Below, in pieces: positions 1 through 12,600 of a stretch of 64,000 bases of DNA. This DNA is from Leguminivora glycinivorella (Eukaryota; Arthropoda; Insecta; Lepidoptera; Tortricidae). The translations under genes and the position numbers were made by a program. Every line of letters begins with the position of its first letter. The stretch's first letter is position 1. Where the stretch lies: positions 10,802,585 through 10,866,584 of the forward strand of contig NC_062978.1 in assembly GCF_023078275.1 (NCBI RefSeq), written 5' to 3'. A model generated the notes under the pieces. That model was not told where the DNA came from. It searched no databases and saw only the letters and a list, made by a program, of their open reading frames with translations.

Positions 1-10
1 ACTAGCCATG

Positions 11-145
11 TACAGTCAACCAATTGGAACCCTAGGCCACTCTACAACCATGTCAAAATGACGAGCAGTAAGAGATTTCTTACAATCTGATTTATAACGT
101 CACTATGACATAGTTCTACACTGGAGTTCCAATTGGTTGACTGTA
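11..145. mobile_element. MITE family A (TIR TACAGTCAACCAATTGG), copy 1
   Basis: About 135 bp. It begins TACAGTCAACCAATTGGAAC and ends with the inverted form AATTGGTTGACTGTA. It lies in the intron left of exon 4. Internal sequence is the reverse complement of the copy at 4871. Non-coding and non-autonomous; superfamily not determined. Confidence 0.85.
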
Positions 146-397
146 TAAGTTGCAGAAAAAATTCCCATGCAAGATGCCATTTGAGAACATTATCTTAAAG
201 ATTTGGATTTATTACAAAATCAGTTGACGATCGCTTCATTTGATGTTTTAGTTACAATAGTTACACACTGAACTTTATTATCAACTCAACACGTGTCATA
301 GAAATCGACTCAAAAACTAAAAAGTCAATAAATGAGCGAAGAATAATACCGATTTGAAATTCAGTGCATTGCTATACAAAACACGAAATAAACTCAC

Positions 398-659
398 CGC
401 TGAAAACTGCGTCTTGTTGACATAGGGGTTATGCGCCATCGCCATAGACTTATGAGCCATAAGAAGTGCCAACGCGTTGACCCCTCTAAACGCGTCGACC
501 CCTTTCACCCTCGTCTCGTCCGACACTTCGAACACCTTCCTCAGATTGCGTCTCAGTGAAAACGCATTCAGGAGTTTTTCGAAGTTCGTAGCGCCCTCTG
601 TACCGTCGTCGAGGATCGTCCCCAGACTTAGCAGTAATAAGATCGCCAGGAAAAATGTT
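398..659 (-). CDS. nrf-6-like: NRF-6-like exon 4 (first TM helix, start of acyltransferase-3 domain)
   Basis: Encodes codon 228 (AT from exon 3 plus A, Ile) to residue 315. The acceptor is ttattgtttcag|AACATTTTTC and the donor is TCAGCG|gtgagt, phase 0. Hydrophobic residues TFFLAILLLLSLGTIL form the first membrane segment. NAFSLRRN then VDAFRG and LLMAH297K match the start of the acyltransferase-3 domain in insect relatives. No further exon is recognisable in 1-397. Confidence 0.88.
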
Positions 660-3600
660 CTGAAACAATAACTTTGATTTAAGTACATTCCGTAATAAAT
701 ATCAAGTAGACTAATTTAAGCGTTACCAATAAATCTTACAAAATAATTTTCAATGTAAATTTAACTAGGATTAATTAGGATTATTGAGATAATATTTCAC
801 AGCTAAATAGAGTATTAGGCTTGCAGCAATGGTTATGACTGTATTTCGTGTTAATTTCGAAAATTATGGTCACGCAGGTAAGCACGGTCGCAAAATAAAC
901 AATATAACGTCGAGCCGTCCTTTTCGCACTATTTGTAAGTGCGATAGGGACTAGCTTTTGCCTGCGACTTCGCTCGCGTTAGAAAGAGACAAAAAGCAGC
1001 CATTCAACTATCTCCACTTAAAAAAACACGTCATTCGACACTCCGTTTTGCCGTGAAAGACGGACAAACAAACAAACACACACACTTTCTCATTTATAAT
1101 ATTACCTATAGTACGGATAAACAAGTTTTCTACCATGTTAAATACCTATCTAATTTCAACTTCTTACCTATTTTTAGGTAAGTGTAAAGTTTAAACTTGA
1201 TACTTTTGGCGTTAAACTTATCTAAGTTAAAACTACCCCCTAAACCAAAAAATATTAAGGACTTTTTTCTTGCCTTCTTACTGCGGAATAAGGCACATAA
1301 TCTAAATTATCTTTCGACGACTACAGTACCTTATAATGCGGTGTAATGTAATGTTGTAGACGTCTTGATCGTATTCTTTATGTGCATGTTTTAGTTCTTT
1401 ATAAGGGGATCTAACGCTGTTATGGGAGTTCTATTGTTTTAACAGGCATAGAATACTTTGATGAATCTACAGTTGCTAAATTAGATACTCAATAGGTCTA
1501 GAACATACCAGACATACTGTTTTACAAGTTGACAATAGTACAGATCATATAAGTAATACCAGCGTAAAATGCGGTTATTATTTTGATTACTTACATTTAA
1601 ATTTTGTAATATTTCGGTGACAAACTTAAGGTAAATGTTCATATCCACACCCCAGCTGCAGTACCTCCAAAAGTTTAAAATTGTAGGCAGCAGCATGAAC
1701 TGTGACATTTGCGTGATTTGTTAGGTATATCTTTTTTCAGCAGCAATGTCGCACTGCGATACCGCGGCAGTAGTGTTTCAGTGATCGAGAATCCGAACGT
1801 TACGGTTAAGTAAGTCAGTATCAGCACTTACATCGAAAGAGTCTTCCCAAATGAATAAGGTCGTTTGAAATCCTTGACAGTGCACATAGTGTTCTGAACT
1901 CTGACTGAGATGCCGAGGCCTGAGAGCCGGTGGGACAGCTCCTCCTCAAGGTCGAAGCTGCTGCAGGAGCTGGGGATACAGACGCCCCAGAGGATGCTGG
2001 AGTAACGAGGCACACGGTGACCCATCTGCAATATGAACACACTTTAGTTTGTTATCAGTGAGGTTATAGACAGATTAAAGTGGGCTGGTCACATAGCAGG
2101 ATAAAATATTTCGTGGAGTACATGACTCGAGTAGAGGTGACCATGGGGAGAAGAGTGTCCTCAAAGAAGACTCCGGATGCTCTGGGACGACATCATAAAG
2201 ATTGCTGGATGAAGTGGCTCCAGGTAGCTCAGAACTGTGGCGAGTGGCGTACAAGATATATTACTGTATAAACCGAGTTTTATGATCTACGACTATGTTC
2301 AAAGTCTTGGACGAAGTAGTAGTAGTAGCTCCCTGGTCTCGAAGCAGAAGAACGTACTGTTAGATGGCTTAGATACCGTTGAAGTGCAAAGTCCAAGTCA
2401 ATTATTGGCGAGAAGTACCTCAGGATCGAGAAAAGTCGGCCTGTAGGTCGGAGGCCAAGTCTCATTTTGGGTCACTGAGCCAACGGAGTAGGCAAGTAAG
2501 TAAATACCTAAGTTTTATTACGTGCTTAATAGATATCTGAGCTATAGACTCAGCTGAGGCAGTGATACAGGGTTCAACTAGGCGATGGTAAACTTTAACC
2601 AAGTAAAGGAACGTGGTCTGAATTTTCTGCACGGGTTCGTAGCATGCGGTCAAGGGCCGCTCTTGCACAAGACAATTGTGATTCAAAATCCGATCGGCGA
2701 CCAAATATGTTCACAAAGTAGCCAAAGGTGCTGCTCGAATATTAAATACAGCCTTGGTCTCTGTGTACGCATGATGTTTACAATGAAACGGTGATTTAAT
2801 TCAGCATGCGTAGACTACGGCTAACGTTGACGAAGAAAAATGTGTCCACAAAAGTCTAGATTGTATGCATAGTGTAACTTTGTAGGCAACTAATAAAGTG
2901 GAGATATACTACCCATGATAAACCTCAGCGTTAATATATAGTGAATTCTATCAAAGGAAATGTTTATTTCCTCGGATAGAATTCATTTTCCCTTTGAGGA
3001 GACCGCGTAGGGTGCCTAGCCAACGTCACGATCGCTTATGCTTCTTAGCGAACGTTACGCATTTGTCACTGTTCCGCTATAAAGAAGAGAGATAAAAGGA
3101 AAAACAAAGTGTGTAGAAACATTGTCTAGGCACCTAGGGCAGCATGCAGCAACACAGTCAAGCAAGAGGGCAAATAACTACCTGACCGAATTAAGAACCA
3201 ACTCCTTTCGAATGTTGGAATGTTTTGAATCAATACATTAAAAAAAACCGCATCAAAATCAGTTGCGTATTTCACTCAAACCAGAGTTTCCAGGTTTCAA
3301 GTAGGTGTAATATCCCTCATTATAATTGTATTAATAGCATATCAGCGTTGTATAAATATTGGTATAATTTGTATAATTGTTTCGCAAATTTAATTGCGTT
3401 ATGATAGGCAACGCGATTTTAAATAATCAAGTCCGAAATAAATAAATTTTATTTATTTTTGCTGTCGACCACTTCGAGGTAAGTACTTGAGGGTCAAAAA
3501 CTCATCATCCTCCTTGCGTTATTCCGGCATTTGCCACGGCTTATGAGAGCCTGGGGTCCGCTTTGACAACTAATCCCAAGATTTGGCGTAGGCTGTAGTC

Positions 3601-6600
3601 TTTACGAAAGCGACTTTTGTGATTTTTTTCACATTTTTTGAACATATGGTTCAAAAGTTAGGGGGGACGCATTGGAATTTTTTCCTTCAGGAGCGATTAT
3701 TTCCGAAAATACTAATATTATCAAAAAACGATCTTTGTAAACCCTTATTCATTTTTAAAGACCTATCCAACAATATATCACACGTTGGGGTTGGAATAAA
3801 AAAAAAATCAGCCCCCACTTTACGTGTAGGGGGGGGGGGGTACCCTAATAAAACATCCATTTTTTATTTTTGCACTTTGTTCCATATTGGTACTAAAAAC
3901 TCATTGGTACGACGGACCGGGGGTTCGACGGACTTGAAGGTCGAAAATAACTAGTGACTACGGAAAAAAAAGACTAATGTAGAAAATTGCATGCGCCATG
4001 CCAGCAATCTGATGACTTAATAATTTAAGAATATTTTTATTGCAATGACGCATGCTTAATAGCGAATAAATCAAAATTTTATGGTGTTGTGATCTCACAT
4101 AAAACGTGTGTGGCATAGCAATAGATATACAACACTACATGAAATGACTATGTGTATGGTCTGTACGAATGTTTTATGTTATGTTTGCTTGCATTTTCCG
4201 TGACTCTCTCGTTATTTGAATAAGTACCTATCATATTAAAATCTCGCTAACTACTCCAACTATGAGTTGTCTTAGCCGTGAGATCATGACTGCCGAGGAA
4301 ATCCGCGAAATATAAAATTTCCTTATCTGCTTCTCTTTCGATCAAGAAGAAGACAACCCCGGGCCGGGGTGAGGTAACCGTCACGGCGGATTTTCCCTGA
4401 GCTGAGCGAGCGCTTTCCATTAAGTTCGCCTTTTGTACATTTTTTTACTGTGCAATAAAGTTTAAATAAATAAATAAGATGGAAGCTCCGGGCACCGACT
4501 CGGCCATCTTTGATTTCTTTCTAGGTACTTACATCAGAAATATTGCTCCTGAGATAATGTCCGCTGTGTATCATCTTGTCGAGGTGCAAATATCCTGGTC
4601 GCGCCAAACTGACTTCCAACGAGGCAAGGCAGTACTTCCCCCGGACTGGCCCGTCGATGGCGAGGCATTCGTCGAAGTCGCCATATTGGTTCACGTTCCC
4701 ACTCAAAATCCCAGAAGGAGGTTTTGCTGTGGCGTCGAACACTGGAACAAACATTTTAATTTATATTCCTTGGGAAGAACGCGAACTGTACCCTACAGTC
4801 ACCAAAAATGGTACTAGCACAGATGTGCTGACTTTGCGAGCAAAGCGTGCAGTGTAGCGTTCCACCAAGGTACAGTCAACCAATTGGAACCCTAGGCCAC
4901 TGTAGAACTATGTCACAGTGACGTTATAAATCAGATTGTAGAGAAATTTCTTACTGCTTGTCATTTTGACATGGTTGTAGCGTGGCCCAGTGTTCCAATT
5001 GGTTGACTGTACATCAAACAAGAATGTGTGAATTGCCTTATCCTTACTTATGAAATCTTTTGGAACAAACTATTTTTAAACGACTGATTTGTGTCCTGTC
5101 ATCATTTAATTTTGATTTATTTGGGCTATGTAAATAATTGCATACATGAGTGTGATAATTAAATCTTAATCACATTGTTGTAAAATGTGAGAAGGTTATT
5201 TGTCTAAGATATACGATTAGGTTAGTACCGATGGTAATTTACGTCATTACTCATTAGGAATCGTGTAACAAGATTAAAGAAAAATGAGTAAACAGTAGAC
5301 AGTCACCCGTTGTTATTAAGCAAGAAATAAAACACCCGAAGAACGAGTTACAACAATAACAATGAGCTTGAAATATAAGGAAAACTCAATTAGTCTTATC
5401 AATTATCTAACAGAGAGGGGTAATTAAATTAGTATTAGATTACATAAAAAATAAAAATTGTACCTACACATTAAAGAAGATAATATTATTTTGGGCATTG
5501 GACATAGTAAATATATTTAGATTCGTGTTTCAATAGTTTAGTTTATTTATTTAATAATGATTAATTACAGTATAAATTATTCTATGTTAACTTATACGAA
5601 TTTACATTATGATCGTCAATAAATTGCGTTATTTGATTGGCTGAATTTGTGTCACCAAGCAATGTATCTACTTAAAATCGTGTGCGAGCGCGCCGTCTCG
5701 TCTAAATGAGCCTTTAGGTAGACGATTTACGTTACGAATAAAACTGGGCGTAGCAAATTGCTCTTTATACTCAAAAGCCGATCTTTAACTAAACGCCAAT
5801 CTGTTAAGTAACGTGTTCACCCTTAGGTACATTATAAGTACTAAATTAATTTGTGGGTTCTAGTAATTAGTTGGGTTCAGATTCCAGGGCTTCGATTCAT
5901 CAGTTGGACAATTCCTGCCCGCCTAGCCGACTGGTAATCGTTAACGCCGGACGCCGACAGAAATACAGTCTGGCTCTTTTGCGCCAATACGCAAGAGCGA
6001 TAGAGATAGATAGCTACGAAACAGATATTATTGTAAGCGTTTGTGCATTTGGCTAGGCATCCTGGTTGTTAACACGTATTTGAGGACAAATACCTACTTA
6101 ATCTTTCTGGTTTAGCCCATTGGTTACTAGTAGAGAATGCCTTGAGGCATTAAGTCCGCCATTTGTACCTTATTTTGTTGTGCAATAAAGATTAAATAAA
6201 TAAATTCATGCGTAGACATGACACTTTGGAAAGTGAACCGACAATACATTCGAAGGAAAGCAATTATGGATGACGGTCGTGTGGTCATCCAAGTTTTTGA
6301 TCTGAGGAACACTTATATACCCACCCTGTATTCGGATCTTTAGGGTGCCCTTTCCACCAGAGATGCGCTACGTGGATGTGTTTGATATCCACTAATCAGC
6401 TTAGTTGAACCGCTTTGCTTAGCACTGGTTAGAACGGGTTCGACTAATTTTTAATTTCAATATCTGGGCAACCGAGCTTCGCTCGGTTCTGTTTCGTATC
6501 CTTGACATGTGTCGCCATCTAGTTCAAAAATGAATAGTACCTACATCGAGCGAAAGAATTCTCAGCCTTAACAACACAACTACTCTACACGAGATGGCGC

Positions 6601-9600
6601 GCATTTCGCCACAAAAACTCAAATAGTGTATTTTCTATTCGTTTTAGCCTTGACCTGTGTCGCCATCTAGTGTTTGCAATAAATAGTACTTACATCGACC
6701 GAAAGAATTCTGTCTTAACAGTACAACTACTGCACACGAGATGGCGCGCGAAGAAAAACGCATGAAAACTCGAAAATTCGCGTTTTCCGGGACCTAAGGA
6801 TAAGTTAGACCGATTTTTCACCCCCAAAAACCCCCACATAACAAATTTCTGCGAAATCGTTAGAGCGGTTTCCGAGATCGTCAGTGTAAATAAATATATA
6901 TATAAATAAATAAATAAATAAATATAAAAGAATTGCTCGTTTAAAAGTATAAGAAAGATTTATTTAGGATTACCAACAGATAACACATCTTACATGCTCT
7001 TAAATCTAGTTACAATAGTCTTAACTGATGCTTATCAAATTATAGGTAACCACAACTTACATAGGTGTCTCTTACCAGTGAACTACAAACATGCAATAAA
7101 CTTATTATTACCTAAGTACATAAGTTAATACCGGACTAAGCTTATTGGTGGATACCAGACGCATCCATAGCAACGTAGCGTAGCACATAACTCTGGTGGA
7201 AAGGCACCTTTTCCCCTCACTAGCTCGGAAACACGTGTTTTGTCCTTTAATACCAGCGGGTAAAAACGCATTTTATCCACTAGTGGGTAAAGTAATTTGA
7301 CCTTGAATAAAGTCAAATTAACTGCTTTAAAATTGATAAAAGTAGGTGAATCTAGTAATAAAGATGATTTACCACCTGTGGAACTACTGGAAGCAGTGAT
7401 AAACGCATTTTTTGCGTTGTAGTTTCCTTGCTAAATATAGTAAGGGCAAAAGTTTTGTGTTACACTCGGGTGCAAATGTATTTTACTTCTCGTGTGTTAA
7501 AAAACTCGCAAGTTCAAGATTCTATTCTCGAACCACTCGCTTCACTCGTGGTTCAACTATAGAATCCTTTCACTTGCTCGTTTCAATTCCACACTCGGTG
7601 TTAAAATACAACTTTGCCCCCTTTTATAAGAAATAACTATTAAGGCGCTATGTCGCTAGTGTGTGTCCGTCAGGATCGCGTGAACGATGTCTGAATCGTC
7701 ACAAAATTTGCACCAAATAACTGTACCTAAACTGTACTAAACTGTACCTATAGCGAAAAAAACTGTACCTCAAGCAATCACGCATTAAATAGATAGCTAC
7801 ATGGACACGCCATTCTGACGTCAGGTTGGCGCGCATAGCCGTGTATCGCCCCAACGTGTGGGAACTATGTTCTGGATCATATATCAATAAACTGTACCTA
7901 AACTGTACCTCATAAAACTGCCAAAAATAATATTTAAATCACACGTGATATCGGTCAAAACAACGACAAAAATTTTTACTGCTCATTATGTTATTATGTA
8001 TGTTTTGCCTATCAATTTGCAACAGGCGCTTGTTTTCTCGTAATACATGTTTAAAATGTTTTATGGGGACCTAGGTTTCTTTAGACATATGAACATGAAA
8101 CTTCGTGTTTAGGGTAATAAATTAAAATGGAAGAAAAATAATTTCAACGTTGGGGTGTGGGCGATGGGCTGGCTACTTGTCACATCAATATCACAGTAAC
8201 GTTTTCTTTCATGTCATTAATGGCTAAGAAGAATGGCACTTACCCTTGAGCAGTTTCATGTGCTCTGCCTACCACGTTTGGGAATACACGCACAAAAAGA
8301 TGCATAAATTAAGAATTACAGTATTTTTCTGCACGTGCGAAGCCGCGGGCAAAAGCTTGTAATATTATACATATGTATTGCCACAGAATATTATAATTAT
8401 GTATACCTACCAAGTGTATTACTTACGAGATAACAAGCACCTGGTGCAAATTGATCGGCAAACATGCAATACATGACATGTCATTCATGTTAATAAATGT
8501 GCAGTAAAAAATGTGGTGATTTGACCGATGTCACGTGTGATTTATATAATTTTATTTTGACAATGACCCAAAAAAAAAACAAATACTGCTTAACGATGTC
8601 TTCTGTGACCTTCTATGACTGATTGAACCTCCGAGTTCAAATCCTACCTGGGTTGTCCACCTGGGACGCTGCGCCGTCCTACTGGCCATCATAAATATCT
8701 TTGGGCATATAGTGTGGATGCAAACCTCCGTGAACTCGGCGTCAGCAAGAACTGGCGAGATGTCGCTCTGGACCGCGTAAACAGGCGTGCTCTTGTATTG
8801 GAGGCCAAGACTCACTTTGGATCGTCGCGCCAACAAAGTAAGTATAGGTAAGTTCAAATCCTAACATATAATCCGAGAATTAATTTTTATTAAGCAGAAA
8901 CGTCTGCTAACGATTCTAAACATTTTTATATTAAAGGAAAAAATGGAAAAAATTTACGCTTCCGGCGGGACTTGAACCCGCACCATTTTTGCAATCCGTG
9001 CAATGCTCTTACCAATTGAGCTACGGAAGCCACGCCGGACTTCGCAAATCTTTCCATGCCTTTCCTTTTGTACACACGTCTTGGGGTGACGTCTAGCGCC
9101 ATCTACCGACAGACTATTACATCTTGTAACGGCACTGGAGTCTCAAGTTATATTGAGAATTCACCAGTAACAATGTGCTAACCCATACTAAATTAATTTT
9201 TATTAAGCAGAAACGTCTGCTAACGATTCTAAACATTTTTATATTAAAGGAAAAAATGGAAAAAATTTACGCTTCCGGCGGGACTTGAACCCGCACCATT
9301 TTTGCAATCCGTGCAATGCTCTTATCAATTGAGCTACGGAAGCCACGCCGGACTTCGCAAATCTTTCCATGCCTTTCCTTTTGTACACACGTCTTGGGGT
9401 GACGTCTAGCGCCATCTACCGACAGACTATTACATCTTGTAACGGCACTGGAGTCTCAAGTTATATTGAGAATTCACCAGTAACAATGTGCTAACCCATA
9501 CTAAATTAATTTTTATTAAGCAGAAACGTCTGCTAACGATTCTAAACATTTTTATATTAAAGGAAAAAATGGAAAAAATTTACGCTTCCGGCGGGACTTG

Positions 9601-12600
9601 AACCCGCACCATTTTTGCAATCCGTGCAATGCTCTTACCAATTGAGCTACGGAAGCCACGCCGGACTTCGCAAATCTTTCCATGCCTTTCCTTTTGTACA
9701 CATGTCTTGGGGTGACGTCTAGCGCCATCTACCGACAGACTATTACATCTTGTAACGACCTTAATTGATTTGTTTATAATTTGGATGTTTAGATTATTGC
9801 AATACGATAAGAAATCTGAATTCAAAGGTTTATTATTTTTTGCTTTTTAGTTTCTCCGTGTTTTGTAACGCGCTTATTTTTGAAGGCGGTTTTATTTTAT
9901 GTTCATGTTTGGAGAGAGTTAGCTAATTACACACAAATGTGATGTTTGATAAGAATTTAACTATTACCGCCAAATGCTTTTACTCTGCTCAAAAAATAAA
10001 TAAATAAATATGTATTGTGGACACCGTACACAGATCAACTTAGCCCCAAACGCAGCAAAGCTTGTACTATGGGTGCTAAGCGACGATATACATACTTACA
10101 TATGTACAGAAATAGTGATTTATAGCTGAAAAACCGTTTATAATTAGCTATTAATAATGGAGGTCACTGTCCTATTTCCCAAGGCTTCGATTTGGACACC
10201 TATTTTGAATAGAAGGCTGGGTAAGCAAAGTTGCAGCATTTGACGATACTTATTATTTTTAATGCGTAGGTAAGTGCGTTTTCACATTATCCGATCCGAT
10301 ATCGGATGTCGGAAGGATTTCAATAGAAAAAATCCAATATGATGCCTGTAATGTATGGGATAACGGTCCGACATCCGATATCGGATCGGATAATGTGAAA
10401 ACGCACTAAGGCAGAAGTAATGAATAATTTATGTGCATTTATTACGTCATGTATTACGAGAAAACAAGCGCCTGTTGCAAATTGATAGGCAAAACATACA
10501 TAATAACATAATGAGCAGTAAAATTTTTTGTCGTTGATTTGACCGATATCACGTGTGATTTAAATATTATTTTTGGCAGTTTTATGAGGTACAGTTTAGG
10601 TACAGTTTATTGATATATGATCCAGAACATAGTTCCCACACGTTCGGGCGATACACGGCTATGCGCGCCAACCTGACGTCAGAATGGCGTGTCCATGTAG
10701 CTATCTATTTAATGCGTGATTGCTTGAGGTACAGTTTTTTTCGCTATAGGTACAGTTTAGTACAGTTTAGGTACAGTTATTTGGTGCAAATTTTGTGACG
10801 ATTCAGACATCGTTCACGCGATCCTGACGGACACGCTAGTGTGTATGCCACTAGGTAATTGCCTTTTTCATTAAATACTATGATGTGTACTTTCGCTGCA
10901 CAACTGCACATTATTAGATATAATTGCACCATTTAAAGTAACAATTTATATTTTTCCATGGACGTCAATCTTTTTCAGTGGCGTATTTACGCCCTATCTT
11001 CATAGGTCTTTACTGACATGACAAAGTGAAAAGTGACAGTCTGTAAATCGACTCAAATGAAGATCAGATTCTGTGGCTTCTCACAGCAATTTAAAAATAA
11101 GAAGATATGCCTACATTTCTGCATAACCAGTATGTTGTCAATTAAAAAAAAAAGAACATAATGTCATTGATGCTCTATATTTCTTTAAAGGTTTTTAAAA
11201 ATAACAGGCGAAAAAAGTTACTATTGATCGGAAAGTCTTAGTTCGACGGAAATTCCTTACAAATCGAGCTAAATAGGTTTTCCATTAACACAAATAGTTT
11301 ATGTCATTTATGAATTGCGATTAATACTCATACAAAGATACAAAATTAATGAAATGAAATGAAATGACACACTGACTCGGTGCGTTTTCATATACAGATA
11401 TTTTATTTAGGGATTCTTACTAAATTTATAAATAGTTAATTACTTATAATAAGTACCATACAATTATAAAATTAAAAAACAATTATTACTACATATATAT
11501 AAAAAAAGGTAGGATACCTAAAGGAACCCGTTCTGTGCCATGCCGGGTCCAAAGGTCCCCATCACGCTAGCAGCGTTACCCCGCTGTATGGCGATGGAGA
11601 CCTGTTGGACAAGCCATGACTCAGAAATTATCTTTTGTTTTCTCCCTGAGGTGCTTTCCGATCTCTCGGAAGAGTTCACGCGCATATTATGGGATCTGAT
11701 ATCGGATGTAGGACCGTAATCTTATAAATAATTATAGTTATTAAAGACATCATCTTAGATTTTTGACTTTTGCTTTTGACATCATCCTACATCCGATATG
11801 GGATGGTATCGGATGGGATGTCTATGTCTTTGTCTATGTAACGTAGACAATGTCTATGCAGCCTAGATAACAATTAAATGGTTTATTCTGTGAATTACTC
11901 GTTTAAATATAGCCGTATTCATTGTACGGCAAACAACTTTACAAGGCAATTTGATAGAAATATAAGTATTAGGTACATGTAAAGTCAGCATCAGTAGTAG
12001 CAAAAGAAACAATGCGCTTATAGTATTTGACATCATGAATAACTTTTCTAAATAAATCTGTACAGTTTCTCGGTGAGAAATGTCTTGTCACTTTAAAAAC
12101 TTGTCACCGAAGTGAAAATGTCGCTCCGTAAAAATCAACATAGGTACAATTTTATTGTCTTACAATTAATTTTCTGCAGTAGCGCAATGGCGGCATCCGA
12201 CAGCGGAGCAGCCAGGACGCTATCGCAGTCCCCAACGTCAAACATAAACATAGTATAATTTGAAAATGTCATAGTTGAAGTAGGTATGCAGGCCGGCATC
12301 TCTTTTTGTTTAGCGGTTACAGAATGATTATTACTTCTGGAGCGATGTTTGATCCGCTACTTTTGATGCAGACTGAGACGTTTGTCTCTATGAAAATGAC
12401 AATAAGGTGTTATATACGTCTTTGGAATATTGTTCTGTTAAAAATATTTGGATGCTGATAAGCAACAATGTGTCAACCCACACGCCAACCATTTTGAGAA
12501 AATGGCGTCTAAAGATTTTTTCTCATTTTTTTGTGTTTCTCTTAAAAAAAAATGTTTTTATATAGATTGTTTTGTTTTTCAGCTATAATACGTTCAGTAG

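Larger units (their letters stand above)
8879..9758. repeat. Tandem array, 2.8 units of 313 bp, each with a tRNA-like core
   Basis: Units start at 8881, 9194 and 9507 (exact 313-bp period), and the third stops after 'attacatcttgtaacg'. Units differ at only a few positions (e.g. cttaccaattg/cttatcaattg and cacacgtc/cacatgtc), so the amplification is recent. Each contains a tRNA-like sequence on the minus strand plus 'gtctagcgccatctaccgac'. It lies between the arms of the 7664/10448 inverted pair. Confidence 0.9.

Noticed and set aside
1595..1699. Minus-strand exon-like frame (FWRYCSWGVDMNIYLKF) between exons 3 and 4, with splice-like borders
   Set aside because: In the phase required by exon 3 it has a stop, and exons 3 and 4 join perfectly without it.
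4479..4857. Plus-strand frames of 93-112 codons
   Set aside because: Antisense shadow of exon 2 of the NRF-6-like gene.
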